The notes under the pieces are model-generated. The model saw only the letters and a list, made by a program, of their open reading frames with translations. It was not told the DNA's origin and made no database searches. From DATMER01 sp035556715 (GTDB taxonomy: Bacteria > Acidobacteriota > Thermoanaerobaculia > Multivoradales > UBA5704): a DNA stretch of 64,000 nucleotides. The DNA is taken from assembly GCA_035556715.1 (NCBI GenBank), contig DATMER010000076.1, forward strand, positions 90,701-154,700, in the 5' to 3' direction. This document shows positions 37,363 to 47,189 of the stretch, one piece after another. The stretch's first letter is position 1. Each line of letters starts with the position of its first letter. Position numbers and translations under genes: made by a program.

Positions 37363-38915
37363 GCGCGGTCACGTTCCTCACCCATCGCGTGGCGGTGCCG
37401 GCGGCGGTCATCGCCATGGTGACTTCCTTCCTCTCTTACCTGGTCGACATCCGCTCGGCCTTCCTCGGAGGTGGGCCGTCGCTCAAGTGGATCGGCTTCT
37501 GCTTCGTCATGGGGACGGTCCTGACCGAGCGCTTCGCTCTCTCCTCGCGCGACGAGGCCGACCTCAAGGGTTGCTACACCTGGACCCTCGCCGGAGCCAC
37601 GGTCCTCGTGATGCTGGCCTCCCCCTGGGAGAAGCAGCCTGGAAACCCCTGGGAGATGCTCGCCAATCTGTTGATCCTCGGCGTGGTCTGGCGCTTCGCC
37701 ACCGGGGTGACGCGGGAGCTGAGCCCCGAAGCCGGGAGAGAGGTCAGAATCCAGGACGAACGAGCTCAGCTGCGCATCTACAGCGCACCGGCCGAGGAGA
37801 CCAGGCGTCCGGAGGTGCCGCCGCCGGTCATGCCACGGAACCCGGCCGCGACGGTGGCGCGCCTGGCCGCGGTCGCCCTGCTGGTGTTCGCCCTGAGCGA
37901 GCCCGTCCTGCTCGCGGCAGCGCCGCAGACCGGAGTGCGGGCCCTGGCGGCGGTCGTGATCTTCCTCTTTTCTACCGGCCTGGTGCTCGCCGCGGGCTCG
38001 GCCATGGCCCTGCTCCGCCGAGCCGAGCGGGCGGGAGTCCGCGTTTCGCCCGGCTTGGTCCCCGGCCGGATGGCCCTGGCCGCGCTCCTGCTCGGGATGG
38101 TGCTGGCCTCCGCCTTGAGCATGCCGGGGCTGGATTTCGAGGGCACGGGCCGGCTCCGTCCACCCATGGCTGAAGGAGAAGGCGCCGAGCGGGACCGCGG
38201 GTTCCAGGAGACCGAGGATGATTCCGGCAAGACCTCCGGCGAAATGATCCCGGAGGAGGTGCTGGGGGAAAATCTGCAGTCAGAATCGGGAGAGGCCACA
38301 AAGGGTTCCTCTTCCTCTGCCGATTACTTACCCCAGGATGATTTCCCCCTGGAGAATCCGGAGCGTCCGTCCCGGCGCCCTTCCGCTCCGGCTGCCGGAT
38401 TGTTGAGCCTGCTGGCCCGGATCGGGAAGTGGCTGCTGGTCCCCTTGATCCTGACTCTCCTTGCCGCGGGGATCTGGGGGCTCGTCCGGCTCTGGCCTCT
38501 CCTGCACGGATGGAGGAACAAGGGGACGGACCGCTGGCGCTCCCTCCTCGACCGTCTGACCGGGTTCCTCGGCCGCCTGCCCCATCCCCATCGCGGCAGC
38601 CCGGCCGCCGATCCCCTGAAGGGACTGGACGGCCTGTTGAGCTGGCCATCCCGCGAGGCCGTCCTCGCCGCGTACCACCGCTTCCTCGCCCTGCTGGAGA
38701 GCCTGGGCCACCTCCGTCCCGAGAGGGCGACACCCTATGAGATCCTCGATGGTCTGCCCCCTCACCTCAAGCATCTCGAAGGTCCGGCGCGTACCCTGAC
38801 CGATCTCTACGTCCTGGCCGCCTACGCCGCCGAGCCGGTGGAGCCCGGAGCGGGGGAACGGGCGGTCACGGCTTTGAGGGAGATTCGGGGGTTGCTGGAG
38901 AGGGCGGCGGCGTGA
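37359..38915 (+). CDS. DUF4129 membrane protein of the MoxR cluster
   Basis: A 518-residue protein with a GTG start that overlaps the DUF58 stop. Hydrophobic helices lie near residues 10-25, 50-90, 100-115, 170-220, 235-255 and 350-370. An acidic, Ser-rich linker (about 270-330) precedes the last helix. The C-terminal 90 residues carry the DUF4129 pattern, AYHRFLALLESLGHLRPERA and TPYEIL, followed by LYVLAAYAAEPVEPG. In related clusters this domain sits at the end of transglutaminase-like proteins; no Cys-His-Asp triad is visible here, so it seems to be the version without peptidase activity. Confidence 0.82.
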   Translation: MSAVTFLTHRVAVPAAVIAMVTSFLSYLVDIRSAFLGGGPSLKWIGFCFVMGTVLTERFALSSRDEADLKGCYTWTLAGATVLVMLASPWEKQPGNPWEMLANLLILGVVWRFATGVTRELSPEAGREVRIQDERAQLRIYSAPAEETRRPEVPPPVMPRNPAATVARLAAVALLVFALSEPVLLAAAPQTGVRALAAVVIFLFSTGLVLAAGSAMALLRRAERAGVRVSPGLVPGRMALAALLLGMVLASALSMPGLDFEGTGRLRPPMAEGEGAERDRGFQETEDDSGKTSGEMIPEEVLGENLQSESGEATKGSSSSADYLPQDDFPLENPERPSRRPSAPAAGLLSLLARIGKWLLVPLILTLLAAGIWGLVRLWPLLHGWRNKGTDRWRSLLDRLTGFLGRLPHPHRGSPAADPLKGLDGLLSWPSREAVLAAYHRFLALLESLGHLRPERATPYEILDGLPPHLKHLEGPARTLTDLYVLAAYAAEPVEPGAGERAVTALREIRGLLERAAA

Positions 38916-38997
38916 GCCCGGTTTGACCAGGAAAAGTGACAGTTCTGCCGATATGACAATTTGACCATTGCCTCCCTTTTGCAGCAGAGTGTTATCC

Positions 38998-40584
38998 ATG
39001 CAATTCAACGTGTACCTGTTTGCGCCGGAGGCACGCGAGTTCGAAGAGGTATTCCGGGAGGGACAACTGCCTCCAGAGGGTCCTTACGAAGAGGTTCCTG
39101 TCAAGTCGCCGGCACCTTTTGAGGCTCGCGGCTACTTGCTCCGCAACAAACGGACAGTCCCACCGTGGCTCTCCTTCTTCAGAGAACACTGCGACTTCAG
39201 AAACGCGGAGGAGATCTTCAATCAGAGCAACTCGTTCGTATTTGTCCTGAGAATCGACCAGCGCCTGTTCGTCCTCACCCATGGACAGGGGTACCTGGCT
39301 CTGAACCCGAGCCTGACGGTCCCGGGCTTCGGCCTTCGCATCGCTCTCAATGCCGTCGACCCGCAGAAGGTCCGCAGCACGGAGTCCCGCAATCTCCGCG
39401 AGACAGCGACGCTCAAGCAACTCGTGCTGAGCCGCCCGAGCAGCCTCGATCAGTTCGAGGTCAGCTTCAACCGCGAGCTCCTCTACCGGCTGGAGGGAGG
39501 ACTCGGGCGTCCCGAGATCGGGACTAGAATCCGCGGATCAGCTTCGTGCGGTGTCGCAACCAGGGTCACCTTCGAACAGTTGGGCGACTGGTGCCGGGGG
39601 CTCCTGAAGGTGCAGGCCGAGAAGACACCGCCTTCCATGGAGAGGGCCGACTGGCTCCGCCGGGTCACCGATCCGAAGCTCGTCGAGCACCTTGACAGGC
39701 TCCTGGACGACGCTCTTCAAGCGCCCGCCGGTGAGGCAGAGGCCTTGCATCTGAGCCCTGCGAACATCCGTGAGTACAACCAGGTCGAGAAATACCGGCT
39801 GCGCAATGCCCACGGCGACATCATCGAGATTGATGACCTGGACATCGCCCTTGTCCTCTCCCATCTCGACGAGCTGATCTCCGTCGACGAAGCGCCGACG
39901 GCGATCAGCCTTATAGGAGTCAACGCCGAAGGGGAGGAAGTTATTGCTCAGTCACTCGGTAGTGCAGTGGTCTTTGAGACAACCTACGAAGGGGATCGCT
40001 ACCTCCACACTCCCGAAGGCTGGGTTTATATCAATCCAAGTCTAGTGAACTGGGTTAATCAACAACTGAGCATCCTTGCCAGCCCTCCGGAGGATTACCG
40101 ACTCCCCGACTGGCCCGAGGATGCGGACGAGGGCAAGTACAACTCGGAGGTGGCAGTGAAAGACAGTCTTACCTATTTCTGTCTCGACAAGAAGCTCGTC
40201 ACCGTGGAAGGTAGGAGCCGGATTGAGGTCTGCGACCTTATCACTCGCACTGGCGATCTGATTCACGTCAAGGAGTTCACCCACAGCAGTCAAGCCATCA
40301 GCCACCTGGTGGCGCAGGCGGAAGGGTCCAGCGCGCTGTTGCTGAATGACCGCCGATACCGTGAAGGCATCCATAAGCAGCTCACTGGAGATTGGAAGAA
40401 ACTGATCCACCTCGATCGCACCTCGCCCCGAGATCATCAGGTTGTTCTCGGCATCGGTGCACCACGGGCCCGGAGAATTCCTGACAGCTTGCCATTCTTG
40501 AGCAAGCAGTCGCTACTGCGAGCCATCGAATCCCTGTCTATCCAAGGCTTCCGAACGTTCGTCTGCCATATCCCCAAAGCCTAA
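38998..40584 (+). CDS. TIGR04141/DUF6119 sporadically distributed protein
   Basis: A 528-residue protein that I assign to the sporadically distributed TIGR04141 (DUF6119) family. The main support is the C-terminal block IEVCDLITRTGDLIHVKEF followed by SSQAISHLVAQA. That block has the look of a PD-(D/E)XK nuclease core (Glu, Asp, then HVK). The N-terminal part includes QSNSFVFVLRIDQRLFVLTH and GLRIALNAVDP. The family occurs patchily in bacteria, often among restriction and phage-defence genes. Base composition is less GC-rich than in the adjacent MoxR operon, in line with separate acquisition. No strong ribosome site precedes the ATG. Family assignment is from memory of its pattern. Confidence 0.75.
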   Translation: MQFNVYLFAPEAREFEEVFREGQLPPEGPYEEVPVKSPAPFEARGYLLRNKRTVPPWLSFFREHCDFRNAEEIFNQSNSFVFVLRIDQRLFVLTHGQGYLALNPSLTVPGFGLRIALNAVDPQKVRSTESRNLRETATLKQLVLSRPSSLDQFEVSFNRELLYRLEGGLGRPEIGTRIRGSASCGVATRVTFEQLGDWCRGLLKVQAEKTPPSMERADWLRRVTDPKLVEHLDRLLDDALQAPAGEAEALHLSPANIREYNQVEKYRLRNAHGDIIEIDDLDIALVLSHLDELISVDEAPTAISLIGVNAEGEEVIAQSLGSAVVFETTYEGDRYLHTPEGWVYINPSLVNWVNQQLSILASPPEDYRLPDWPEDADEGKYNSEVAVKDSLTYFCLDKKLVTVEGRSRIEVCDLITRTGDLIHVKEFTHSSQAISHLVAQAEGSSALLLNDRRYREGIHKQLTGDWKKLIHLDRTSPRDHQVVLGIGAPRARRIPDSLPFLSKQSLLRAIESLSIQGFRTFVCHIPKA

Positions 40585-40662
40585 AAATGCGGTGGAGGAT
40601 CTCGCCTCCGGCGTTTGGAAAAGCAGTCTAAAATAGCGCGAGCAACGCCGGGAGGAACAACC

Positions 40663-42423
40663 ATGCCGGAGAGCGAAATGCAGAAGGCGGCGGGAGTGCG
40701 GAGCAGGCTTAAAGACAAGCACAGGAAGAGCCTCTACCAGGCAGAGCGGTTTCTCGATCACGATACGCGTTGCCGCATCGGCTTGCGGGTGCCTTGCCAG
40801 ATCTATGTGCTGGAGCTCTTCATGGCGGACGACCCGGGGGGCGGCCTGCAGGATGTCGATCTGCGATGGGAGCCGTCGCTCGGCGACGGGCCGACGAGCG
40901 CGCGCCTGGCGGTGATCGATCACGACGGCGACAGCGGGGTCCTGCAACCGCCCGCCCGCTGGAACGAGGAGGCCTTCTCGTTCCAGACCGACGACGGTAG
41001 TCCGGTCACCCCGGAAACCCCTTCCTGTTTCCGGCAGGTCAACGCGTGGGCGACGGTGCAGCGGGTCCTCGAATATTACGAGGATCACCTCGGACGGCCC
41101 ATCCCCTGGGGATTCGACGGCAACCGCCTGATCATCGTGCCGCAGGCCGGCTTCGATCAGAACGCCTTCTACGACCGGCGCAGCAAGTCGCTGCTGCTCT
41201 GCTGCTACGGCGACCGGCAGGCGCCCCGCTATACCTGCCTGTCGCACGACATCATCACCCATGAGACCGGGCATGCCCTCCTCGACGGCATCCGCCCTCA
41301 TTTCCTCGAGACCAGCTCCTGGGAAACCGCCGCGTTCCACGAGTTCATCGGCGACATGACGGCGATCCTGCTGGCCTTCCGCAACAACGACGTGCGAGGT
41401 CATCTGGAGAAGACGTTCGGCGTCGAGCTCGAGCGCGCGGATTTCCTGCATGGCGTGGCCGAAGAGTTCGGGATCCATGTCACCCACCGCCCTTTCCTGC
41501 GCACGGCCCTGAACCGCATCACCTTCGAGCAGGCGCAGCGGGTGCGCGAGTCCCACCTGTGCTCGCAGGTGCTCACCGGCGCGATGTTCGACATCCTGAT
41601 GGGCATCGCCCGCCAGTATCTGAGCCCGGAACGGCAGGCGGAGCGCAAGAGCCCGGCCACCCCCGGCAAAGCCCTCTGGTGGGCCGCGGACCGCATGGGC
41701 CGCACGGCCCTGCAGCCCCTCGACCTGCTCCCGCCCGCGGACGTGCGCTTCCTCGACTACGCCCGCGCCGTGCTGCGCAACGACGAGATCCAGGACCCGG
41801 AGGACCGCCACGGCTACCGGAAGCTGATGTCCAAGGTGTTTCACGAGCGCGGCTTTTGCCCTCGCGGGTGCGAGTCCTATCGTGCCAAAGGCTGTCTGCT
41901 CTCTCCGCCGAAGGCGCCGCGGCTGGACATCTTCCACGACATCGCCGAAGCCTCCCGCTCCCGGACCGCCGCCTACCACCTGGTGCACGACAACCGCAAG
42001 CAGCTCGGCATACCGCCGGAGAGGGACTTCGTCATCACCGACCTCTACGACTCCGACAAGACGGCGCCCGGCGCCGAGAGGATGCCGCGGCAGGTGGTGA
42101 TCGAATACCTGTGGCGGGAGGACGTGAAGCTGGAGGAGGAGCGCTTCGGCAGCCTGCAAGGAGAGATGGTGCACCTGCTCTGCGGCGGCACGCTGGTCTT
42201 CGAAGACCGCGGCAACCTCCGCTGGTGGACGGCCAAGCCGGGGAGCGGCAGCCCGGAGGGGGAGCAGCGACGCACCGAGTTGCTCGACTACATCGCGTGG
42301 CTCGTCAAGCAGGGGCGCATCGGTTCGAAGGACGACACCCCGGCCGCGGTGGTGGCGCACCGGGCCGGCGGCGCGCTGCACCTGGAGACCTCCCTCCGTC
42401 TGTGCGGAGGGATCGAGAAGTAA
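40663..42423 (+). CDS. Large HETGH metallopeptidase-like protein
   Basis: A 586-residue protein with a gluzincin zinc site: HDIITHETGHALLDGI near residue 203 gives HExxH, and AFHEFIGDMTAILL about 25 residues later supplies a likely third ligand Glu. Before it lie GLRVPCQIYVLELFM and a beta-rich domain, and after it a helical segment and a Cys-containing stretch (CPRGCESYRAKGCLL). No signal peptide is evident. A family name does not come to mind; the zinc site resembles thermolysin-like enzymes. GGAGG at seven bases supports this ATG. Confidence 0.75.
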   Translation: MPESEMQKAAGVRSRLKDKHRKSLYQAERFLDHDTRCRIGLRVPCQIYVLELFMADDPGGGLQDVDLRWEPSLGDGPTSARLAVIDHDGDSGVLQPPARWNEEAFSFQTDDGSPVTPETPSCFRQVNAWATVQRVLEYYEDHLGRPIPWGFDGNRLIIVPQAGFDQNAFYDRRSKSLLLCCYGDRQAPRYTCLSHDIITHETGHALLDGIRPHFLETSSWETAAFHEFIGDMTAILLAFRNNDVRGHLEKTFGVELERADFLHGVAEEFGIHVTHRPFLRTALNRITFEQAQRVRESHLCSQVLTGAMFDILMGIARQYLSPERQAERKSPATPGKALWWAADRMGRTALQPLDLLPPADVRFLDYARAVLRNDEIQDPEDRHGYRKLMSKVFHERGFCPRGCESYRAKGCLLSPPKAPRLDIFHDIAEASRSRTAAYHLVHDNRKQLGIPPERDFVITDLYDSDKTAPGAERMPRQVVIEYLWREDVKLEEERFGSLQGEMVHLLCGGTLVFEDRGNLRWWTAKPGSGSPEGEQRRTELLDYIAWLVKQGRIGSKDDTPAAVVAHRAGGALHLETSLRLCGGIEK

Positions 42424-42515
42424 AAGGAAACGACAAGCTTCTGAGGCGCGCTTTTCCCAACCTCCTACACCTGCTCTGGTAGGTGGATTTCTGTCTCTGA
42501 CCGAAAGGAGGCGTC

Positions 42516-42848
42516 ATGCAGCGTTTCCGTATCAGCCTGTTAATTGTCGCCATGTGCCTGCTGGGCGTTCTTTCCGCGCAAGCCGGGTACATCTGCAGTG
42601 AGACCCGCTACACGCCGGTCTACCAGGGCACCGGCAACACCTGCTCCGCCGCGGAGAGCTCCGCCGCCGGAGAGGCCTGGAGGGACATCTACATCGACTG
42701 CTACTACTGGAACTTCTTCCTTGGACACTGCGACTCGGAGTTCATCGTGACGGACGAGTGCTCCGGCCTGCCGGGCTGCCACGCCGTGAGCGGTTACTAC
42801 GCCTACAGTTGCGTCCAGTGCGACCCCGAAGATCCCTGCGTAAATTAG
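42516..42848 (+). CDS. Small Cys-rich secreted protein
   Basis: A 110-residue protein. Signal peptide 1-23 (SLLIVAMCLLGVLSAQA). The mature 87 residues hold nine Cys (such as GYICSETRY, IDCYYWNF, DECSGLPGCHAV, SCVQCDPEDPCVN), so it should be disulfide-bonded outside the cytoplasm. Perfect AAAGGAGG four bases before the ATG points to high translation. The family is not recognised. A clear terminator follows. Confidence 0.75.
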   Translation: MQRFRISLLIVAMCLLGVLSAQAGYICSETRYTPVYQGTGNTCSAAESSAAGEAWRDIYIDCYYWNFFLGHCDSEFIVTDECSGLPGCHAVSGYYAYSCVQCDPEDPCVN

Positions 42849-42863
42849 TCCGCTGATGGACGG

Positions 42864-42890
42864 CGGGAGACCTTGCCGGGTCTCCCGTTC
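42864..42890 (+). terminator. Terminator hairpin after the Cys-rich protein
   Basis: CGGGAGACC and GGTCTCCCG, nine base pairs around a short loop, then TTCCTCTC. Confidence 0.7.
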
Positions 42891-42924
42891 CTCTCGCCTT
42901 GGCATTTTGAAATAGGATGATGCC

Positions 42925-44211
42925 ATGCCCTCCCGACGCGGCGCGTGGCTTCTGCTCGCGGTCTTTCTCGGAATCTACGGCTGGCGCAACGGCCTTGTGG
43001 TCTGGCCCTGGTTGTTCCAGACTGAGGGTGACTTCGGTAACTACTGGCGCGCCGCAGGGGAGATCCTCGATGGACGCTCGCCGTTTACGCCGACGCTCAA
43101 CTATCCACCGCTCATCGCGTTCCTGCTCCTCCCCCTGGGCGCCTTGCCGCTCGACGCGGCGCGGGTCTCCTGGTTCCTGATCAGCCACGCATGTGTGCTC
43201 GGCGCGGCGGTCGCCCTCTGGCGCCCTCTGGGGAGAGACCTGCGGGCACTGGCGGTGCTCGGCGCCCTGTGGGCCTGCGGGGGGACGCTGCAGGAGAATC
43301 TGGCGCTTGGGCAGGTCAATTCGTTGCTGCTCCTCGTGCTCGCCCTGGCGATCCGGTGGGAGCTGGAGCGGCCCGGGAGGGCGGCTGCGATGATCGGGCT
43401 CGGAGCCGGTCTGAAGCTCTGGCCGGGCCTGCTTCTCCTTCAGTACCTGGCGCGCGGGCGGTTCCGCGCTCTCGCTGTGGGGGTGGTCGCCCTGGCGCTC
43501 TGCGTGACCGTGCCTCTGCTGCTGGTCGCCACCTTCCTCCCGCCGCCGCATCTGCCACAGGGGACGGGCTACTGGATGGGGACGCCGGCTCCATTGAACG
43601 TCTCGCTGCCGGCACTGGCTCTGCGCCTCACGTACCCGATCGGCGACGATGGAGACCTGCCGCAAGACTGGAAGACAGGGACCAGCGTAGGCCTTCATCT
43701 CGATTCCCGTCGCCGCCAGATCTCGGTCGTGGTGTCCCTGACGGCCCTGGCGCTCGGGCTCGGGGCGCTCGCGCTGGCCCGATGGGGAAAGAGGAGGCCG
43801 GACGGGGGGCGTTGGGCCCTGGTGGCGCTCACGGCCTTGGCCGGGCTCGCGGCGCCCCTCTCCTGGTACCACTATCAGCTCCTCCAGTTTCCCGGGCTCG
43901 CGCTGCTGGGGACCGCCTACCTCCATCGCCGCGCCTGGCTCCCCCTGGCGGGGTTGGTGGCCCTGACCGCCGGGCTCACCCGGAACGAGATCCGGGATCT
44001 GCTGGTGGGAGACGGTGGCGCTGAGCGCTCGCTGGTGATGGGGGCGGTGATCGTGCTCCTCAACACGATCCTGTTCGTGCTGCTGCTGCGAGAGATGCGG
44101 CGCGACCGATCAGAACCGACTCCTCGAAATCTGCGCCTGCCCTCTCGAGATGAGCTTGGAGATCCTGCATGCTCATTCCGCGGCTGCCCCCATCGGGACG
44201 TCGTTGGCTGA
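42925..44211 (+). CDS. GT87-type (DUF2029) membrane glycosyltransferase
   Basis: A 428-residue multi-pass membrane protein of the GT-C fold. EGDFGNYWRAAGEILDG near residue 33 holds the catalytic Asp after the first helix. PTLNYPPLIAFLLLPLGAL is the typical NYPP loop. LGQVNSLLLLVLALAI and LGAGLKLWPGLLLLQYLARG follow. About ten helices are visible. Members transfer mannose or arabinose from polyprenyl-phosphate sugars on the outer face of the membrane. The substrate here is unknown. AGGATG lies just before the ATG. Confidence 0.88.
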   Translation: MPSRRGAWLLLAVFLGIYGWRNGLVVWPWLFQTEGDFGNYWRAAGEILDGRSPFTPTLNYPPLIAFLLLPLGALPLDAARVSWFLISHACVLGAAVALWRPLGRDLRALAVLGALWACGGTLQENLALGQVNSLLLLVLALAIRWELERPGRAAAMIGLGAGLKLWPGLLLLQYLARGRFRALAVGVVALALCVTVPLLLVATFLPPPHLPQGTGYWMGTPAPLNVSLPALALRLTYPIGDDGDLPQDWKTGTSVGLHLDSRRRQISVVVSLTALALGLGALALARWGKRRPDGGRWALVALTALAGLAAPLSWYHYQLLQFPGLALLGTAYLHRRAWLPLAGLVALTAGLTRNEIRDLLVGDGGAERSLVMGAVIVLLNTILFVLLLREMRRDRSEPTPRNLRLPSRDELGDPACSFRGCPHRDVVG

Positions 44212-44297
44212 TAGCTCCCTGCAAGCGTGCCTCCCCCGGTCTGATAAGCTGAGCTTGTCTGATTTCCGAATATTGCAACCGTGGAGACGAATCAGAG

Positions 44298-45371
44298 ATG
44301 CATCGGGCATTGGAGCTGCATTCCGGCTTGCGCGCTTTCGAGTACGTCCGCGTCGAGCGGCCGGAAGACCTCCCTCCCGCTGATCCGTGGGTGGTCGACG
44401 TTGCCGTGCTGGACATGAACCATGGCTGGCCGAACCTTGGCCACGATTGCCTGATCTACTCCCTGCTCGATATCGCCTGCGAGGCCTGCGAGCTCCTGCC
44501 CCTTGCCGAGGAGACCGGGGTCCGCGTGCGCGCGGTCTCCTTCGACGTGCGCCGTTCCGGAATGATCCCCGAGCCACCCGGGGGCCGCTTCTCCCTCTAT
44601 GTCGGGACGGGCGGGCCGGGCTCTCTCGATCCCTATGAGAACGACGGCCGCTCCGAGCGCAGCCAGGGCATCCGCGAAGACCCCTCCTGGCAGGAGCCGC
44701 TCTTCCGCCTCTTCGACCGCATCCTCGCCGATGAGAGCGCGGCGCTCCTCGCCGTCTGCCACACGTTCGGCGTGCTGTGCCGCTGGTCAGGGCTCGCCCG
44801 GCCTGTTCTGCGCGGCCCCGAAAAAGGGGGCAAGAGTGCCGGCGTGCTCGAAAACGTGCTGGCGCCCGAGGCCGCCCAGCATCCCTGGTTCCGGAGGTTC
44901 GGCCAGAAGCTCCGCGGAGGGCGGCTGCGCATTCTCGACAACCGGCTCTTCGATCTCATCCCCCGCCCCGGAGCGTTCCCGCCGGGGATGACGCCCATCG
45001 GCTGGGAGACCCTCGGGACCGGCGGCCGGCGTGGGGAGGCGATCACCATGATCGAATTTGCCCGCGACCCGGATGGGACGATGCCACGCATCTTCGGCGT
45101 CAACCATCATCCCGAGGTCGTGAACCGCGCGCGGCAGTTACAGATCGTCGATCAGAAGCTCGAGCGCGGCGAGGTGAGCGCGGAGTGGGTGGCGGAGCGC
45201 CGCGAGGCGCTGACCCGTACCTTCCCCGACGAGGACTCCGAGCAGCTCCTTTTTCAGACCTCGGAGTACACGCTACAGAAGCCGCTGCGCTTCCACCTCT
45301 GGCGCCAGGTGCGGCTGCGGATCGAGTCGCTCGGTTTTGCGCTAAACCAGGCGGTGGACCTGCACGAATGA
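44298..45371 (+). CDS. Class I glutamine-amidotransferase-like protein
   Basis: A 357-residue protein. A GATase-type nucleophile elbow appears as LLAVCHTFGVLCRWSG near residue 155, and a candidate His lies in FGVNHHPEVVNR near 268. The N-terminal part (VAVLDMNHGWPNLGHDCLIY) matches the start of an amidotransferase fold. An extra C-terminal helical region of about 80 residues follows. No synthetase partner is adjacent, so it may be a stand-alone amidase or a degenerate relative. The gene after it starts 60 bases downstream. Confidence 0.65.
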   Translation: MHRALELHSGLRAFEYVRVERPEDLPPADPWVVDVAVLDMNHGWPNLGHDCLIYSLLDIACEACELLPLAEETGVRVRAVSFDVRRSGMIPEPPGGRFSLYVGTGGPGSLDPYENDGRSERSQGIREDPSWQEPLFRLFDRILADESAALLAVCHTFGVLCRWSGLARPVLRGPEKGGKSAGVLENVLAPEAAQHPWFRRFGQKLRGGRLRILDNRLFDLIPRPGAFPPGMTPIGWETLGTGGRRGEAITMIEFARDPDGTMPRIFGVNHHPEVVNRARQLQIVDQKLERGEVSAEWVAERREALTRTFPDEDSEQLLFQTSEYTLQKPLRFHLWRQVRLRIESLGFALNQAVDLHE

Positions 45372-45431
45372 TTCCGAAGCTTACGTTTGCCGCAATCCTG
45401 AAGAGGAACGGCCGCGCTCTATACTTATCAG

Positions 45432-47177
45432 GTGACATCCCGAATCCTCGCCCTGCTGGTCCTCCTGCTCGCCCCCGCTCCGCCCCCTCCGCCCCCTCCG
45501 GAAACCGAGAGCGTCCGTCTGAAGCAACTCTTTGAGGAGCATTGGGCCACCCGCCTGCGCGAGAGCCCGGAGATGGCCACCTATTTCGGCCATCCGAACG
45601 ACCGCTGGTCCGACCTCTCGCCCGAAAGCATCGCCCGTGCGTACGAGATCGCCAGGGAGGAACTGGCGGCCCTCTCCGCCATCGACCGCTCGCGCCTGAC
45701 CGCGCCGGAGCAGGTCGACTACGACCTGCTCCGGCGGCGTCTGGAGAGGCAGATCGAAGGGCGGCGCTTCCACGACATGGGGTCCTACCTGCTGATCGAT
45801 CACATGGGCGGCATCGACCTGGACTTGGGGTTGCTCCTGGACTACATGCCGACCCGCACGATCGAGGACCATGAGGCCATGCTCGCGCGCCTGCGGGGCT
45901 TCCCCAAAGCGGTGGACCAGACCCTCGCGCTGCTCGCCAAAGGGCTGGAGACCGGGATCACGCCGCCCCGAGTGACCCTGCGCGATGTGCCCGAGCGGGT
46001 CGGAAGCCTGCTCGGGCCCGAGAGCCCCGTCCTGGCTCCGTTCCGCAGGCTCCCCGAGACCATCCCCGCCGCGGACCGGGAGCGGCTCCGGACCGAGGCC
46101 GAGCGGGTCTTCGCCGGGCAGGTGGAGCCGGCCCTGCGCAAGCTGCGCGACTTCCTCGCCGAGACCTACGTTCCCCGGGCCCGGGATTCGATCGCCATGA
46201 GAGACCTGCCTGACGGCGAGGCCTGGTACGCCTACCAGCTCCGGACCTACACGACCACCGGCCTGACGCCCGAGCAGATCCATCAGCTCGGCCTCTCGGA
46301 GGTGAGCCGCATCCGCGGGGAGATGGACGCGCTGATCGCCTCCACCGGCTTCCGCGGCAGCTTCGCGGAATTCTCCGAATTCCTGCGCACCGATCCGCGC
46401 TTCTTCTACGACCGGCCCGAGGAGCTGGTCGCGGGCTACCGCGACATCGCGAAGCGGATCGATCCCGCGCTGATCAAGCTCTTCGGCCGGCTGCCGCGGC
46501 TCCCCTATGGCGTCAAGGCCCTGGAAGGGGAAGGCGCGAAATCGGCGCCCGCGGGCTACTTCAACAGCGGATCGTTCGCCGCCGGCCTGCCGGGCTGGTT
46601 CCTGGTGAACACCTACGATGTGAAGTCCCGCCCCAAGTGGGCCATGGCGGCGCTCACCCTGCACGAAGCCGTGCCGGGCCACCACCTCCAGTACGCGATC
46701 GCCCAGGAGCTCGAGGACCTGCCCGAGTGGCGCAAGTGGGACGTCTACCCTGCCTTCGCCGAGGGCTGGGCGCTCTACGCCGAGGGCCTGGGGAGCGAGC
46801 TCGGCATCTATGATGATCCCTATTCGAATTTCGGCCGGTTGAGCAACGAGATCTGGCGCGCCCTGCGCCTGGTGGTCGACACCGGCCTGCACGCCCGGGG
46901 CTGGACGCGCCAGCAGGCGATCGACTATTACCTCGCCAACACCGCCCGGAGCCCGCGCGAGATCGAAAACGAGGTGGACCGCATCATCGTCCAGCCGGGA
47001 ACGGTGCCGGTCTACAAGATCGGCGAGTTGAAGATTCGCGAGCTGCGGGCCTATGCGCAGAAGGAGCTGGGGCCGAGATTCGATCTGCGCGCCTTCCACG
47101 ACCGCATCCTGGGAAACGGCCAACTGCCGCTCGACCTGCTGGAAAAGAGCATTAAGGACTGGGTCCGGGAACGATAA
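45432..47177 (+). CDS. DUF885 family metallopeptidase
   Basis: A 581-residue protein of the DUF885 family of predicted zinc peptidases. The zinc site is LTLHEAVPGHHLQYAIA near residue 412 with a downstream Glu in FAEGWALYAEGLG about 30 residues later. AMRDLPDGEAWYAYQLRTYT and FNSGSFAAGLPGWFLVNTYD-like segments are typical of the family. A short N-terminal hydrophobic stretch followed by a poly-Pro run (APAPPPPPPPE) suggests export and a flexible linker. The GTG start is poorly supported by a ribosome site. It probably digests peptides in the periplasm. Confidence 0.9.
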   Translation: MTSRILALLVLLLAPAPPPPPPPETESVRLKQLFEEHWATRLRESPEMATYFGHPNDRWSDLSPESIARAYEIAREELAALSAIDRSRLTAPEQVDYDLLRRRLERQIEGRRFHDMGSYLLIDHMGGIDLDLGLLLDYMPTRTIEDHEAMLARLRGFPKAVDQTLALLAKGLETGITPPRVTLRDVPERVGSLLGPESPVLAPFRRLPETIPAADRERLRTEAERVFAGQVEPALRKLRDFLAETYVPRARDSIAMRDLPDGEAWYAYQLRTYTTTGLTPEQIHQLGLSEVSRIRGEMDALIASTGFRGSFAEFSEFLRTDPRFFYDRPEELVAGYRDIAKRIDPALIKLFGRLPRLPYGVKALEGEGAKSAPAGYFNSGSFAAGLPGWFLVNTYDVKSRPKWAMAALTLHEAVPGHHLQYAIAQELEDLPEWRKWDVYPAFAEGWALYAEGLGSELGIYDDPYSNFGRLSNEIWRALRLVVDTGLHARGWTRQQAIDYYLANTARSPREIENEVDRIIVQPGTVPVYKIGELKIRELRAYAQKELGPRFDLRAFHDRILGNGQLPLDLLEKSIKDWVRER

Positions 47178-47189
47178 GACCGCGGCCCG

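Noticed and set aside
40513..42381. 622-residue minus-strand frame
   Set aside because: It is antisense to the HETGH protein, which has a good ribosome site and recognisable zinc ligands.
45381..47123. 580-residue minus-strand frame
   Set aside because: It is antisense to the DUF885 peptidase with its HEAVPGHH site.
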